DNA of 64,000 nt, taken from positions 62,001 through 126,000 of the forward strand of contig NZ_QITQ01000001.1 in the NCBI RefSeq assembly GCF_003260265.1. The letters are read 5' to 3'. The DNA comes from Roseovarius amoyensis (lineage in GTDB: Bacteria; Pseudomonadota; Alphaproteobacteria; Rhodobacterales; Rhodobacteraceae). The position numbers were made by a program, and so were the translations under genes. Of this stretch, positions 1 to 7,764 are shown one piece after another (the first letter of the stretch is position 1; every line of letters begins with the position of its first letter). The notes beneath the pieces are model-generated. The model was not told the origin of the DNA. It searched no databases and saw nothing but the letters and a program-made list of their open reading frames with translations.

Positions 1-2
1 TG

Positions 3-299
3 CGCCGCATGATCGCCTGCGGGCTGGGCATCGGCCCGCTGCCACTGCATGTCGTGCGCCAGGACATCACGGCGGGCACGCTGTGGCGGCTGCCGCCCTA
101 CGCATCGCCGCCCGCGGTCGACATTCACCTGGTGACGAACCCCGCCAGCCGGTTAAGCCGGGCCGAGGCCAAGTTTATCAACGTGCTCAAGCGCGGGATC
201 GCCGCCGCCAGCCTGGCCGAACGCACCTATGACGGGACCTTGCCCGCAACGCTGCCGCGCGATGCCGGGGCAGCCGCGCAAAGCAGGGCCGGCAAATGA
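3..299 (+). CDS. LysR-family regulator, C-terminal fragment (5' end outside window)
   Basis: This is the last 98 codons of a gene that begins left of the window; the frame is open from base 3. The sequence GLGIGPLPLHVV, then LWRLPPY and a VTNP..RLSRAEAKF stretch, is typical of the end of the LysR effector-binding domain in Rhodobacterales regulators. The DNA-binding part is not visible, so the target genes cannot be guessed. The stop codon overlaps the start of the following IclR-like gene (ATGA), so the two are probably co-transcribed and translationally coupled. Confidence 0.75.
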   Translation, partial: RRMIACGLGIGPLPLHVVRQDITAGTLWRLPPYASPPAVDIHLVTNPASRLSRAEAKFINVLKRGIAAASLAERTYDGTLPATLPRDAGAAAQSRAGK

Positions 300-1045
300 G
301 CGACGACAGCGGCAAGGGCCGCCCCCCCGCCCCGGTCACGGGATCGGCCGGCAGGGCGCTGCTGGTGCTGCGGCTGGTGCTGGAACATGGCCCCGTTTCG
401 CCACAACGGCTGACCGAGCTGAGCGGCCTGAGCCGCACCGCCGTGCACCGCGCCATCCACGCCCTGATCGAAGGCGGCTTCGTCCGTTACCAGCTGGGCA
501 AGATGCACGTCATCGGCACCGCCGGGATGCGCGACCGGGTGCAAGGCGCGTTCTTCAGCCCGCCCGGCATCGACGCGATATCCAGGGCCGTGGATGCGGC
601 GCTCAAGGGTCGGCGAACGCAGTGCGACATCGCGGTGCTGCCGCGCGATGGCGAGGTTGCCCTGGTCGAAACCACCGCCCCCGGCGAAATTCCCGAGACC
701 GACTTTTTCGAAAGCGACCTGGTGTCGGTGCTGCTGGCGCATTTCGAACCCGTCGACGTCACCCGCATAACCGCCCGGACGCTGCGCGATACCGGCGGCG
801 CGGCGCGGGTCGGGTCAGAATTTCTCGACCGTTACCGACAGGCCCATTACCAGGGCTACCTGTGGAACGGCCCCGAGGGCACGCTCTGCGTCCGCCTGAA
901 CACAGAGCCCGAACGGGCGGTGGCGATTCGGCTGTTCGCACGCGGAACCGCCCGGCTGCGGCAGCGCGATTGTGTCGAGATTGTGCGTGAAATGGGGCAT
1001 ACCCTGCCTGAAATGTTTCCAAATCTCGCCACAATCACCAACTGA
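296..1045 (+). CDS. IclR-family transcriptional regulator
   Basis: The protein has 249 residues, the usual IclR size. Residues about 18-75 form a winged helix-turn-helix (LVLEHGPVSPQRLTELSG, then SRTAVHRAIHALIEGGFV). The remainder is a GAF-like effector domain with weaker family match. The start is fixed by the ATGA overlap with the LysR fragment upstream. IclR proteins usually control a nearby catabolic gene, but the next gene downstream is an unrelated RTX protein, so the target is more likely to lie upstream of the window. Ligand unknown. Confidence 0.75.
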   Translation: MSDDSGKGRPPAPVTGSAGRALLVLRLVLEHGPVSPQRLTELSGLSRTAVHRAIHALIEGGFVRYQLGKMHVIGTAGMRDRVQGAFFSPPGIDAISRAVDAALKGRRTQCDIAVLPRDGEVALVETTAPGEIPETDFFESDLVSVLLAHFEPVDVTRITARTLRDTGGAARVGSEFLDRYRQAHYQGYLWNGPEGTLCVRLNTEPERAVAIRLFARGTARLRQRDCVEIVREMGHTLPEMFPNLATITN

Positions 1046-1162
1046 TTTCATTATACGGAATGACGCGTTTGTTTCTGGCGCGACTCTCGGCTACTAAGAT
1101 CGCGTCATATGAGTAACGCGCCGCCGCCAGGCTGGCCGATCATCAGTATAAAGGAATGCATC

Positions 1163-3565
1163 ATGGCCCCGACCAACAACCCCGGCATCGTCGACGGTGA
1201 GAACACCGGCGAAGACATGGGTCTCGGCTACGACGACTCCAACCCGCCCACCGACCAGGGCGGCGACCAGATCACCGATGGCGACGATACCATCTACGGC
1301 AACGGCGGCGATGACACCATCGACGGTGCCGGCGGCGACGACCTGATCTATGGCGGCAGCGGCGGCGGCGAAACCTCGCCCATCACCATCACCGTTGATG
1401 AAAGCGAAGCGGCGTTCGACAACCAGCTCTTCGTCTACACGATTGACCCGGTCACCGGGGCCATTTCCAACCAGCAGCTGCTGTCGGCCAACGTCAAGGA
1501 CGACCTCGGCACCACATTCACCTATGACGCCGCCCCCGGCGCGGTGATCGGTGTCGGCATCATCAGCCCCGAAGGCACGTATTATTCGTCAGGCTACGGC
1601 GCCAATGTCGGGCTCAACACCGATGGCCTGCCGCATACCGGCCTGATCGATCAGGCGCCTGACGGCGCGGTCACATTGGGGTTCGAGGACCGCGACAACC
1701 TGGGCGACTCGGATTTCGACGACGTCATCGTCACCGTCGACCTGGGCACCTCGGGCGCCTCGCTCGACAACTGTCATGTCACCTATACCTCCGATCCTTC
1801 CTCGGGCGGCAGCGACGGCAATGACGTCATCGACGGCAACATCGGCGACGACACCATCTATGGCGAAGGCGGCGACGACACGCTGAGCGGCAACGAGGGC
1901 GACGACGTCATCGACGGCGGCACCGGCAACGACGTGGTCGATGGCGGGCCGGGCGACGACACCCTGACCGGCGGACAGGGCGATGACACCATCACCGGCG
2001 GCGACGGAAATGACGTGGTCGTGGACATGGATGGCGACAACGTCATCGACACCTCGTCTGACGCCGGCACCTCGGCCCTGCCCGACCTGGGCTATCCGGG
2101 GCTCTTCCCTGCCGATGGCGACCCCGATGACGACCGCGATTCGGTGACCACCGGTTCTGGCAACGACCACATCACCACGGGCGACGACGCCGACACCATC
2201 GTGTCGGGCGGCGGCAACGACACCATCAACGCCGGTATCGACGCCGACGAGATTTACGGCGGCCGCGGCGATGACCTGATCACCTCGGGCGAGGGGTCGG
2301 ATTTCGTCGAGGGCGGCAGCGGCAACGACACCATCTATGGCGGTCTCGGGCCCAGCTATCCCGACGAACTGAACATCACCGACGACGACACCGGGCTTCC
2401 CAGCCCCGACCAGGTGACCAACAACGGCATGGACACCATCTTTGCCGGCCTGGGCGACGACGTGGTCTATGGCGAGGATGACGACGACGAAATCCACGGC
2501 CAGGGCGGCAACGACTACCTGGATGGCGGGATCGACGACGACACCATCCACGGCGGCGAGGGCGAAGACACGCTGATCGGCGGCCAGGGCGACGACAGTC
2601 TGACCGGCGGGCGCGATGACGACGTCATGACCGGCGGCGACGGCAATGACGTCTTTGTCGAATTCGGCAACGACGGCGCCGACACCGTCACCGATTTCGG
2701 CGTCGGCGATACCGGGCCGATCAATGACGGCGACCAGACCAACAACGACTTCATCAACCTGCACGGGTTCTACAACAGCTCTACCCTGGCCGACGTCAAC
2801 GCCGCCGGCGGCGACTTTGACAGCGCGCTGGAAATGCTGCGCGCCGACGCCGAGGATGGCCATATCGATGGTGAGATCGGCGGCACCGACTATTCCGCCC
2901 AGATCGGCGAGGTCGACGTGACCTTGCAGGATGGCAGCGGCGGGGCCGTCACCGGGTCGGACCTGACCTATGACAACACCAACGTCCCCTGTTTCGTCGG
3001 CGGCACGCTGATTGCCACACGGCACGGCTCTGTCCCGGTTGAGGAACTCAAGGTTGGCGACGAAGTGATCACCATGGATCACGGTTTCCAGAAGATCCGC
3101 TGGATCGGCTCCACCACGGTGCCCGCCACGGGCCGTCTGGCCCCGGTGGTGATCCGTCGCGGCGCCATGGGCAATGAGCGCGACCTGCGCGTGTCGCCCC
3201 AGCACCGGATGCTGGTACGCGGATGGCATGTCGAACTGATGTTCGGCCGGCAAGAGGCGCTGGTGCCCGCCAAGGCGCTGATCAACGACAAGACGGTGTT
3301 CCAGCTCGAAGGCGGCAACGTGGACTATTTCCACATCCTCTTCGACCAGCACGAGCTGATCTATGCCGAGGGCATCCCCTCGGAAAGCTTCCACCCCGGC
3401 CATGTCGGTCTGGGCGCCTTTGCCGAGGGCGCGCGCGACGAAATCCTGGCGCTGTTCCCCGAACTGCGCGAGGACGCCACCGCCTATTCCAAGCCGGTGC
3501 GCCCGACGCTGAAGGTGCGCGAGGCACGGGTGCTGGCGGAAAACCCAGAACTTATGCAAGAGTAA
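1163..3565 (+). CDS. RTX calcium-binding repeat protein with C-terminal Hint domain
   Basis: The protein has 800 residues from the ATG at 1163, chosen because AAGGA lies 7 nt upstream; an in-frame ATG at 1109 has no such site. Acidic GGxGxDxL-type nonapeptides (GNGGDDTIDGAGGDDLIYGG and similar) occur in blocks at about residues 40-66, 213-293, 330-400 and 423-500. A Hint domain starts at Cys about 610 (NVPCFVGGTLIAT) and carries SPQHR, VDYFH.LFDQHE and ESFHPG. There is no N-terminal signal peptide, which fits type I secretion and calcium-triggered folding outside the cell, but no type I exporter is in the window. Hint domains can self-cleave; whether this one does is not shown. A strong terminator follows. 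Confidence 0.9.
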   Translation: MAPTNNPGIVDGENTGEDMGLGYDDSNPPTDQGGDQITDGDDTIYGNGGDDTIDGAGGDDLIYGGSGGGETSPITITVDESEAAFDNQLFVYTIDPVTGAISNQQLLSANVKDDLGTTFTYDAAPGAVIGVGIISPEGTYYSSGYGANVGLNTDGLPHTGLIDQAPDGAVTLGFEDRDNLGDSDFDDVIVTVDLGTSGASLDNCHVTYTSDPSSGGSDGNDVIDGNIGDDTIYGEGGDDTLSGNEGDDVIDGGTGNDVVDGGPGDDTLTGGQGDDTITGGDGNDVVVDMDGDNVIDTSSDAGTSALPDLGYPGLFPADGDPDDDRDSVTTGSGNDHITTGDDADTIVSGGGNDTINAGIDADEIYGGRGDDLITSGEGSDFVEGGSGNDTIYGGLGPSYPDELNITDDDTGLPSPDQVTNNGMDTIFAGLGDDVVYGEDDDDEIHGQGGNDYLDGGIDDDTIHGGEGEDTLIGGQGDDSLTGGRDDDVMTGGDGNDVFVEFGNDGADTVTDFGVGDTGPINDGDQTNNDFINLHGFYNSSTLADVNAAGGDFDSALEMLRADAEDGHIDGEIGGTDYSAQIGEVDVTLQDGSGGAVTGSDLTYDNTNVPCFVGGTLIATRHGSVPVEELKVGDEVITMDHGFQKIRWIGSTTVPATGRLAPVVIRRGAMGNERDLRVSPQHRMLVRGWHVELMFGRQEALVPAKALINDKTVFQLEGGNVDYFHILFDQHELIYAEGIPSESFHPGHVGLGAFAEGARDEILALFPELREDATAYSKPVRPTLKVREARVLAENPELMQE

Positions 3566-3593
3566 GCGCGGCCGCGCTTTGGTTAACTAGTTG

Positions 3594-3624
3594 GGGGGCG
3601 CCCGTTTCGGGCGCCCCCTTTTTT
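3594..3624 (+). terminator. Rho-independent terminator of the RTX-Hint gene
   Basis: A perfect 11-bp GC-rich stem (3594-3604 paired with 3608-3618) with a TTT loop is followed directly by six T residues (3619-3624). It sits 28 nt after the stop codon of the RTX-Hint gene and makes that gene a single transcription unit on its 3' side. Confidence 0.93.
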
Positions 3625-3990
3625 GTGCACCGAAACTTTCGTGCCCCGAAACACCCTGGCCCACCGCCAAGATATGCCCTGAACGCGCCCCACACCGCCC
3701 CCAGGGACAAAGGTGAATGTTCGCCACACGTTTTAGGGGAATCCTGGGCAGAATTGCGGAAATTCCTTCCCTTTATGACCGCGCCGGCGCCCTATTCCCG
3801 CTCGGATCAGATGGCAGATTGTCAGATGTCAGTTACGAGTACATTCGATTGAAGAGTTGCCCGCGCGGGGCAGACATATCCCAAGGCCCCCAGCCCCGCG
3901 CGGGAATTTCCGGTTCCCCCCCCCAACTGCACCTCTTACGCCCCTTTGCGGCGGCTTGCCGGGCCGGGTCCCCTGCCCCATATTCGGGGG
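3625..3990. other. Intergenic region, 366 bp, no gene seen
   Basis: Between the RTX terminator and the M48 protease. The middle part (about 3700-3860) is less GC-rich than its surroundings and contains AT-rich patches that could hold the protease promoter, but I cannot assign hexamers with confidence. Short open frames here are not supported by a ribosome binding site or a recognisable product. Confidence 0.6.
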
Positions 3991-4674
3991 ATGCTCAAGT
4001 TTACCCCGATCCTGCTGGCCCTGTTGTATGCCCTCGCCATGTACCGTTTTTCGGTCTGGCGCACGCGGGGCGAGTTGAACGCGCGCTCGACCGAGCTGGC
4101 CGATCCGCGCCTCAAGCAGGTGGTCGACAGGCTGGCGCGCGTGCTTGATCTGCCGCGCATTCCCGTCATGATCTACGAGATCGACCCGGTGAACGGCCTG
4201 GCCGACCCCGACGGGCGCATCTTCATCACCCGTGGCTTTTACCGCAAGTTCCAGCAGGGCGAGATCAGCGCCGAGGAGATGGCCAGCGTGATCGCGCACG
4301 AGATGGGCCATGTGGCGCTGGGCCATGCGCGGCGGCGGATGATCGACTTTTCCGGGCAGAACGCGCTGCGCACGGCGCTGGCAATGGTGCTGTCGCGGTT
4401 CCTGCCCGGCATCGGCATCTGGATCGCCAATGGCCTGACCACGCTGCTGGCGGCGCGGCTGTCGCGCGGCGACGAATACGAGGCCGACGAATACGCCGCC
4501 GCGCTGCTGACCAAGGCGGGCATCGGCACCGGGGCGCAGAAATCGCTGTTCACCAAGCTCGATGCACTTACCCATGCCCGATCCGGCGCGGCACCCGCCT
4601 GGCTGATGAGCCACCCCAAGACGCAAGAACGCATCGCCGCGATAGAGGCGCTTGAGGCAAAATGGGGCACCTGA
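3991..4674 (+). CDS. M48 family zinc metalloprotease, membrane-anchored
   Basis: The protein has 227 residues. It begins with a hydrophobic anchor (MLKFTPILLALLYALAMY), followed by the peptidase domain with the zinc motif HEMGH at about residues 103-107 and the downstream glutamate ligand region RGDEYEADEYAA near 165-175. The C-terminal part (SHPKTQERIAAIEAL) is the usual end of small M48 proteins. This points to a membrane protein quality-control protease of the HtpX/Oma1/BepA superfamily. The start at 3991 places the anchor at the N-terminus; an upstream in-frame ATG at 3946 would add a polar, Pro-rich extension and is less likely. Substrate unknown. Confidence 0.85.
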   Translation: MLKFTPILLALLYALAMYRFSVWRTRGELNARSTELADPRLKQVVDRLARVLDLPRIPVMIYEIDPVNGLADPDGRIFITRGFYRKFQQGEISAEEMASVIAHEMGHVALGHARRRMIDFSGQNALRTALAMVLSRFLPGIGIWIANGLTTLLAARLSRGDEYEADEYAAALLTKAGIGTGAQKSLFTKLDALTHARSGAAPAWLMSHPKTQERIAAIEALEAKWGT

Positions 4675-4773
4675 GCAGGGTTCGGGGCTGATCGCAATCC
4701 GGTCAGGTTTCCCTGCTCGACGCCCCCGGGTCAAACCGTTGCCATGCGCATCGCATGCGACCGGGTTTAACCC

Positions 4774-4839
4774 GCCCCGGGCTTGACCCGGGGCCTCGGC
4801 TCAACCGGCGACAGTGGGGCCCCGGGTCAAGCCCGGGGC
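4774..4839. repeat. REP-like double palindrome
   Basis: Two 22-bp arms (4774-4795 and 4818-4839) are perfect reverse complements separated by 22 bp. Each arm is itself a hairpin with the form CCCCGGG-CTTGA-CCCGGGG. The element lies between two convergent genes (M48 protease on plus, PIN protein on minus). It could act as a bidirectional terminator or be a copy of a dispersed REP-type repeat; no T-tract follows either arm. Confidence 0.75.
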
Positions 4840-4859
4840 GCATGCACAAAGGGATTACC

Positions 4860-5408
4860 CTAACCGCCGCCCTCCAGCGCCTTGCCCAAGCGCGGCATTT
4901 TCGCCTTTTTCAGCAGCGCGCGCATTGTCCAGCCGCCCTCCGACAGGCGCCGCGCCTCGGCCAGAACGGCCTGCGCGGTTTCCTCGACCGGGGCCGGCGC
5001 GGCCTTCCACAGGCCCAGCAGGAACGCATCAGGATCGGCCCGCGAAAGCCCCTCTTCGGCCAGCACGCCACGGGGAAAATCGCGCGCGTTCAGCGTGATG
5101 ATCAGGTCGGCCGACCCCGCCACTGCCGCCGCCAACACGTGGATGTCGGCCGGGTCGGGCAGCCACAGGCGGGATTCCAGCGATCGCGGCACCGCAACCT
5201 CTGCCCGTGGCCAGTCGCGCCTTAACAGCACCGCCTCAGCCTCGGCCTGCGCTACGGCGTCGGGGCCCAGCTTGCGGGCGGCGTGCTGCCACTCGGCCAC
5301 GATGCGCGCCGACCACAGCGGCGTGAACGCCCCGCGCGCCGCCACGCCCAGCAGCATCTGCCGCATCACGGTTGGATAGATCACGCAGGCATCCAGCAGC
5401 GCCTTCAT
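4860..5408 (-). CDS. PIN-domain protein
   Basis: The protein has 182 residues. It starts with MKALLDACVIYP, where the Asp at position 6 is the first conserved acidic residue of the PIN ribonuclease fold, and a second conserved segment (ADLIITLNARDFP) lies near residue 110. The ATG at 5408 is only 8 nt after the stop of the methyltransferase gene upstream, so the two form an operon. No antitoxin-like partner is adjacent. I therefore infer a housekeeping RNA-processing role linked to the RNA methyltransferase rather than a toxin-antitoxin module. A longer open frame upstream runs through the methyltransferase and is not used. Confidence 0.8.
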   Translation of the reverse strand: MKALLDACVIYPTVMRQMLLGVAARGAFTPLWSARIVAEWQHAARKLGPDAVAQAEAEAVLLRRDWPRAEVAVPRSLESRLWLPDPADIHVLAAAVAGSADLIITLNARDFPRGVLAEEGLSRADPDAFLLGLWKAAPAPVEETAQAVLAEARRLSEGGWTMRALLKKAKMPRLGKALEGGG

Positions 5409-5416
5409 GACCCCGC

Positions 5417-6619
5417 TCACAGCCGAAAGAACAGCGCCTTGAGATACGCGCTCTCGGCCAGATAGGGATGCTGGGGATGGTCCGGCCCGGCAAAGCCGGT
5501 ATGGATCAGCGGCCCCTTGCGCCCGGCCCGCCCGATCCCGCGCAATGACGCAGTGCGAAAACGCCCCAGGTCGGCCGCGTGCGAACACGAACACAGCCCC
5601 AGGATGCCGCCCTCGGCCACCAGCGGCGCGGCCAGCCGCGCCAGCCGCTCATACGCCCTCAGCCCGGCCTCGAGCGCGGGCTTGTTGGACGCGAATGCCG
5701 GCGGATCGCAGATCACCACGTCGAAACGCGCGCCCTCTTCGCCCAGTGCGGAAAGCGCGTCAAAGGCATCCGCGCGGCGGGTCTCGAACCGGTCCGCGAC
5801 ACCGCTGCGCGCCGCGCCTTCGCACGCCAGTTCCAGCGCCGGGGCCGATCCGTCAACCGCCAGCGCGCTTTGGGCGCCGGCGGCCAGCGCCGCCAGGGAA
5901 AAGCCGCCGACATGGGCGAACACATCCAGCACCCGTGCGCCATTCGCCGCCCGCGCCGCAAAGGCATGGTTGGGCCGCTGGTCATAAAAAAGGCCGGTCT
6001 TTTGCCCGCCGGTCAGGTCGGCCATGTAGACCGCCCCGTTCATCGGCACCGGCACCGCGCCCTCCGGCGCCGTTCCCGCCAGCACGGCGCTGACATCGTC
6101 CAGCCCTTCCAGCGCGCGGGCACGCCCGGCGGCGTTCTTGAGCACGGTTTCGACCCCAGTTACCTGCCTGAGCGCCGCCACAAGGTCGGGCAGCATCCGG
6201 TCCGCCCAGGCGGCGTTGGGCTGGATCACCGCCACGTCGCCGAAACGGTCGATCACCACGCCGGGCAGGCCATCACCCTCGGCATGGACAAGGCGATAGA
6301 ACGGCGCGTCGTAAAGCCGTTCCCGCAGCGCCAGCGCCGCGCCGAGCCGGTCCACCAGCCAGGGCAGCGCGATCTCCGCGCCGGCATCAAGATCTAGCAC
6401 CCGCGCCATGATCTTTGAGGCGGGATTGACCGCCACCACCGCCATCGGCTCTCGTCCGGCGTCCTCGAGCACGGCAATGGTGCCGGGGGCAAGCGCCTTG
6501 GTGCGCCGGTCGGTGACCAGTTCGTTGTCATAAATCCACGGCCGCCCGTGGCGGATGGCACGGGCGTCGGTTCTGGGCCGCAGGCGGATCACGGGCAAGG
6601 ATGAAGAAGGCAGCGTCAT
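5417..6619 (-). CDS. RlmI/RlmK-like SAM-dependent RNA methyltransferase
   Basis: The protein has 400 residues. An N-terminal PUA-like domain (RHGRPWIYDNELV) precedes a class I methyltransferase domain with YDQRPNHAFAARAANG, the SAM-binding VLDVFAHVGGFSLAA near residue 215, the catalytic-loop VICDPPAFASNK and LCSCSHAA. This architecture is that of RlmI-type 23S rRNA m5C methyltransferases, but the exact target base cannot be read from sequence. It is followed 8 nt later by the PIN-domain gene and preceded by a lipoprotein gene on the same strand (37 nt gap). Confidence 0.88.
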   Translation of the reverse strand: MTLPSSSLPVIRLRPRTDARAIRHGRPWIYDNELVTDRRTKALAPGTIAVLEDAGREPMAVVAVNPASKIMARVLDLDAGAEIALPWLVDRLGAALALRERLYDAPFYRLVHAEGDGLPGVVIDRFGDVAVIQPNAAWADRMLPDLVAALRQVTGVETVLKNAAGRARALEGLDDVSAVLAGTAPEGAVPVPMNGAVYMADLTGGQKTGLFYDQRPNHAFAARAANGARVLDVFAHVGGFSLAALAAGAQSALAVDGSAPALELACEGAARSGVADRFETRRADAFDALSALGEEGARFDVVICDPPAFASNKPALEAGLRAYERLARLAAPLVAEGGILGLCSCSHAADLGRFRTASLRGIGRAGRKGPLIHTGFAGPDHPQHPYLAESAYLKALFFRL

Positions 6620-6656
6620 GCCGCCCCCTTACGGGGTTTGCCCGCCGCGGAAAAGA

Positions 6657-7325
6657 TCAGAGTTGGTTGAGCGCCCCGATCAGGCCCAGATTGGCCGCGT
6701 GATAACCTTGGGGGTCGGCCAGCTCGGTCCGGATCACCTGCGCCAGGTGGCGGGTGATGCGCACCTTTTGGGTCAGGCCCTGCGCCTCGGCGCGGGCTGC
6801 CTCCTGTCCGCCCAGCGCCTTGAAATCCGCCTTGACGAATTTGGGTTCACCCAGCGGCGCACCGGTCTCGGCGTCGCGCATCTGCATGGTGAACTGGATC
6901 GCATGCACCCCGCCTGTGCTGCGGCGAGCCTTTTCAGTCAGGGCGTGAAAGCGTGAGACTTCGATATCGAGCACGGCCGCGCGGCCGGTATCGCCCAGCC
7001 CGCGCACGCCCTCCATGATGCCCGCCTCGACGACGCGGCGCACCTGTTCATGGCGGTCGCCCTTGGGGTCTTCGCGCCAGACGATATCGCCACCGGGATA
7101 GAAGCGGTTGGCCTCTGATACTGTCAGCTCTCGTGGCACGCGGACGCGCACCGACGCGATGTGCATGGCCTCCGGCGCGATCAGCCGGCCCGGCTGCGAC
7201 GCCTCGTCCGCTGTTCCCTGCCCCGGCACCGGCGCGTTGCGCGATGCCTGTTCGACCGGCGCGCCGGCACAGGCGCTCAGCGCCAGGCCAGCCGCCAGCG
7301 CGGCGATGGTTGCAAATGTCCTCAT
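6657..7325 (-). CDS. Conserved lipoprotein of unknown function
   Basis: The protein has 222 residues. It starts MRTFATIAALAAGLALSACAG, a signal peptide ending in the lipobox LSAC, so it should be lipidated and anchored in the periplasm. The mature part (VRVRVPRELTVSEANRFYPGGD; residues about 60-200) resembles a family found in Rhodobacterales beside the RNA methyltransferase gene; I know no function. The start at 7325 has a good GGAGG site 8-9 nt upstream; a longer frame to 7451 has no such support. Confidence 0.8.
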   Translation of the reverse strand: MRTFATIAALAAGLALSACAGAPVEQASRNAPVPGQGTADEASQPGRLIAPEAMHIASVRVRVPRELTVSEANRFYPGGDIVWREDPKGDRHEQVRRVVEAGIMEGVRGLGDTGRAAVLDIEVSRFHALTEKARRSTGGVHAIQFTMQMRDAETGAPLGEPKFVKADFKALGGQEAARAEAQGLTQKVRITRHLAQVIRTELADPQGYHAANLGLIGALNQL

Positions 7326-7488
7326 TGTCCCGACCTCCGTTCGGCCCTGCCCGTATCCCGGGCTTGCGGAGCGGCGCGCAGACGAGTGCCGCGCGCACGA
7401 TCCCTTGATCGGCGAACAGGATCGTCCGGCATTCTGACGCATTTTAGGCAAAAGCCGTTCTTTACCGCGTCCCCGCGCGGGCGCCCGG

Positions 7489-7764
7489 TCAGTCGCGGTT
7501 GCGCGACCGCCAGCCGCCGCGACGACGCGGAGTTTCGGCGCGTTCCAGCCCCTGGCGCAGAACCGAAGTCATCGGGTGGTCGGGGAAATCCGCCGCGTGC
7601 CGGGACAGGTAGATGTTGATCGCCGTGCCCACATCCTGCCCGTCGGGCAGCGACAGCGCCCAGTCCAGAAAGATCGACCGGCACTCTGCCTCGGGAATGC
7701 CGTCGATACGATAGGCCTCGTGTATGAGCCCCTTGGCATCCAGCGGATCGCGTGTCCTGCTCAT
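7489..7764 (-). CDS. Small conserved hypothetical protein
   Basis: The protein has 91 residues and no signal peptide or membrane segment. It starts MSRTRDPLDAKGLIHEAYRI and ends in a basic tail (RRRGGWRSRNRD). The stop of glnE overlaps its start (7761-7764), so translation is probably coupled to glnE. The GIPEAECRSIFLDWALSLP segment looks conserved in related bacteria. Function unknown; a role linked to nitrogen control is only suggested by the operon. Confidence 0.75.
   Translation of the reverse strand: MSRTRDPLDAKGLIHEAYRIDGIPEAECRSIFLDWALSLPDGQDVGTAINIYLSRHAADFPDHPMTSVLRQGLERAETPRRRGGWRSRNRD

Noticed and set aside
1589-3559. A 656-codon open frame on the minus strand opposite the RTX-Hint gene
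   Set aside because: It arises from the GC-rich repeated codons of the RTX gene; its translation is low-complexity Val/Ala/Asp/Gly with no family match, while the plus strand has clear RTX and Hint motifs, a ribosome site and a terminator.
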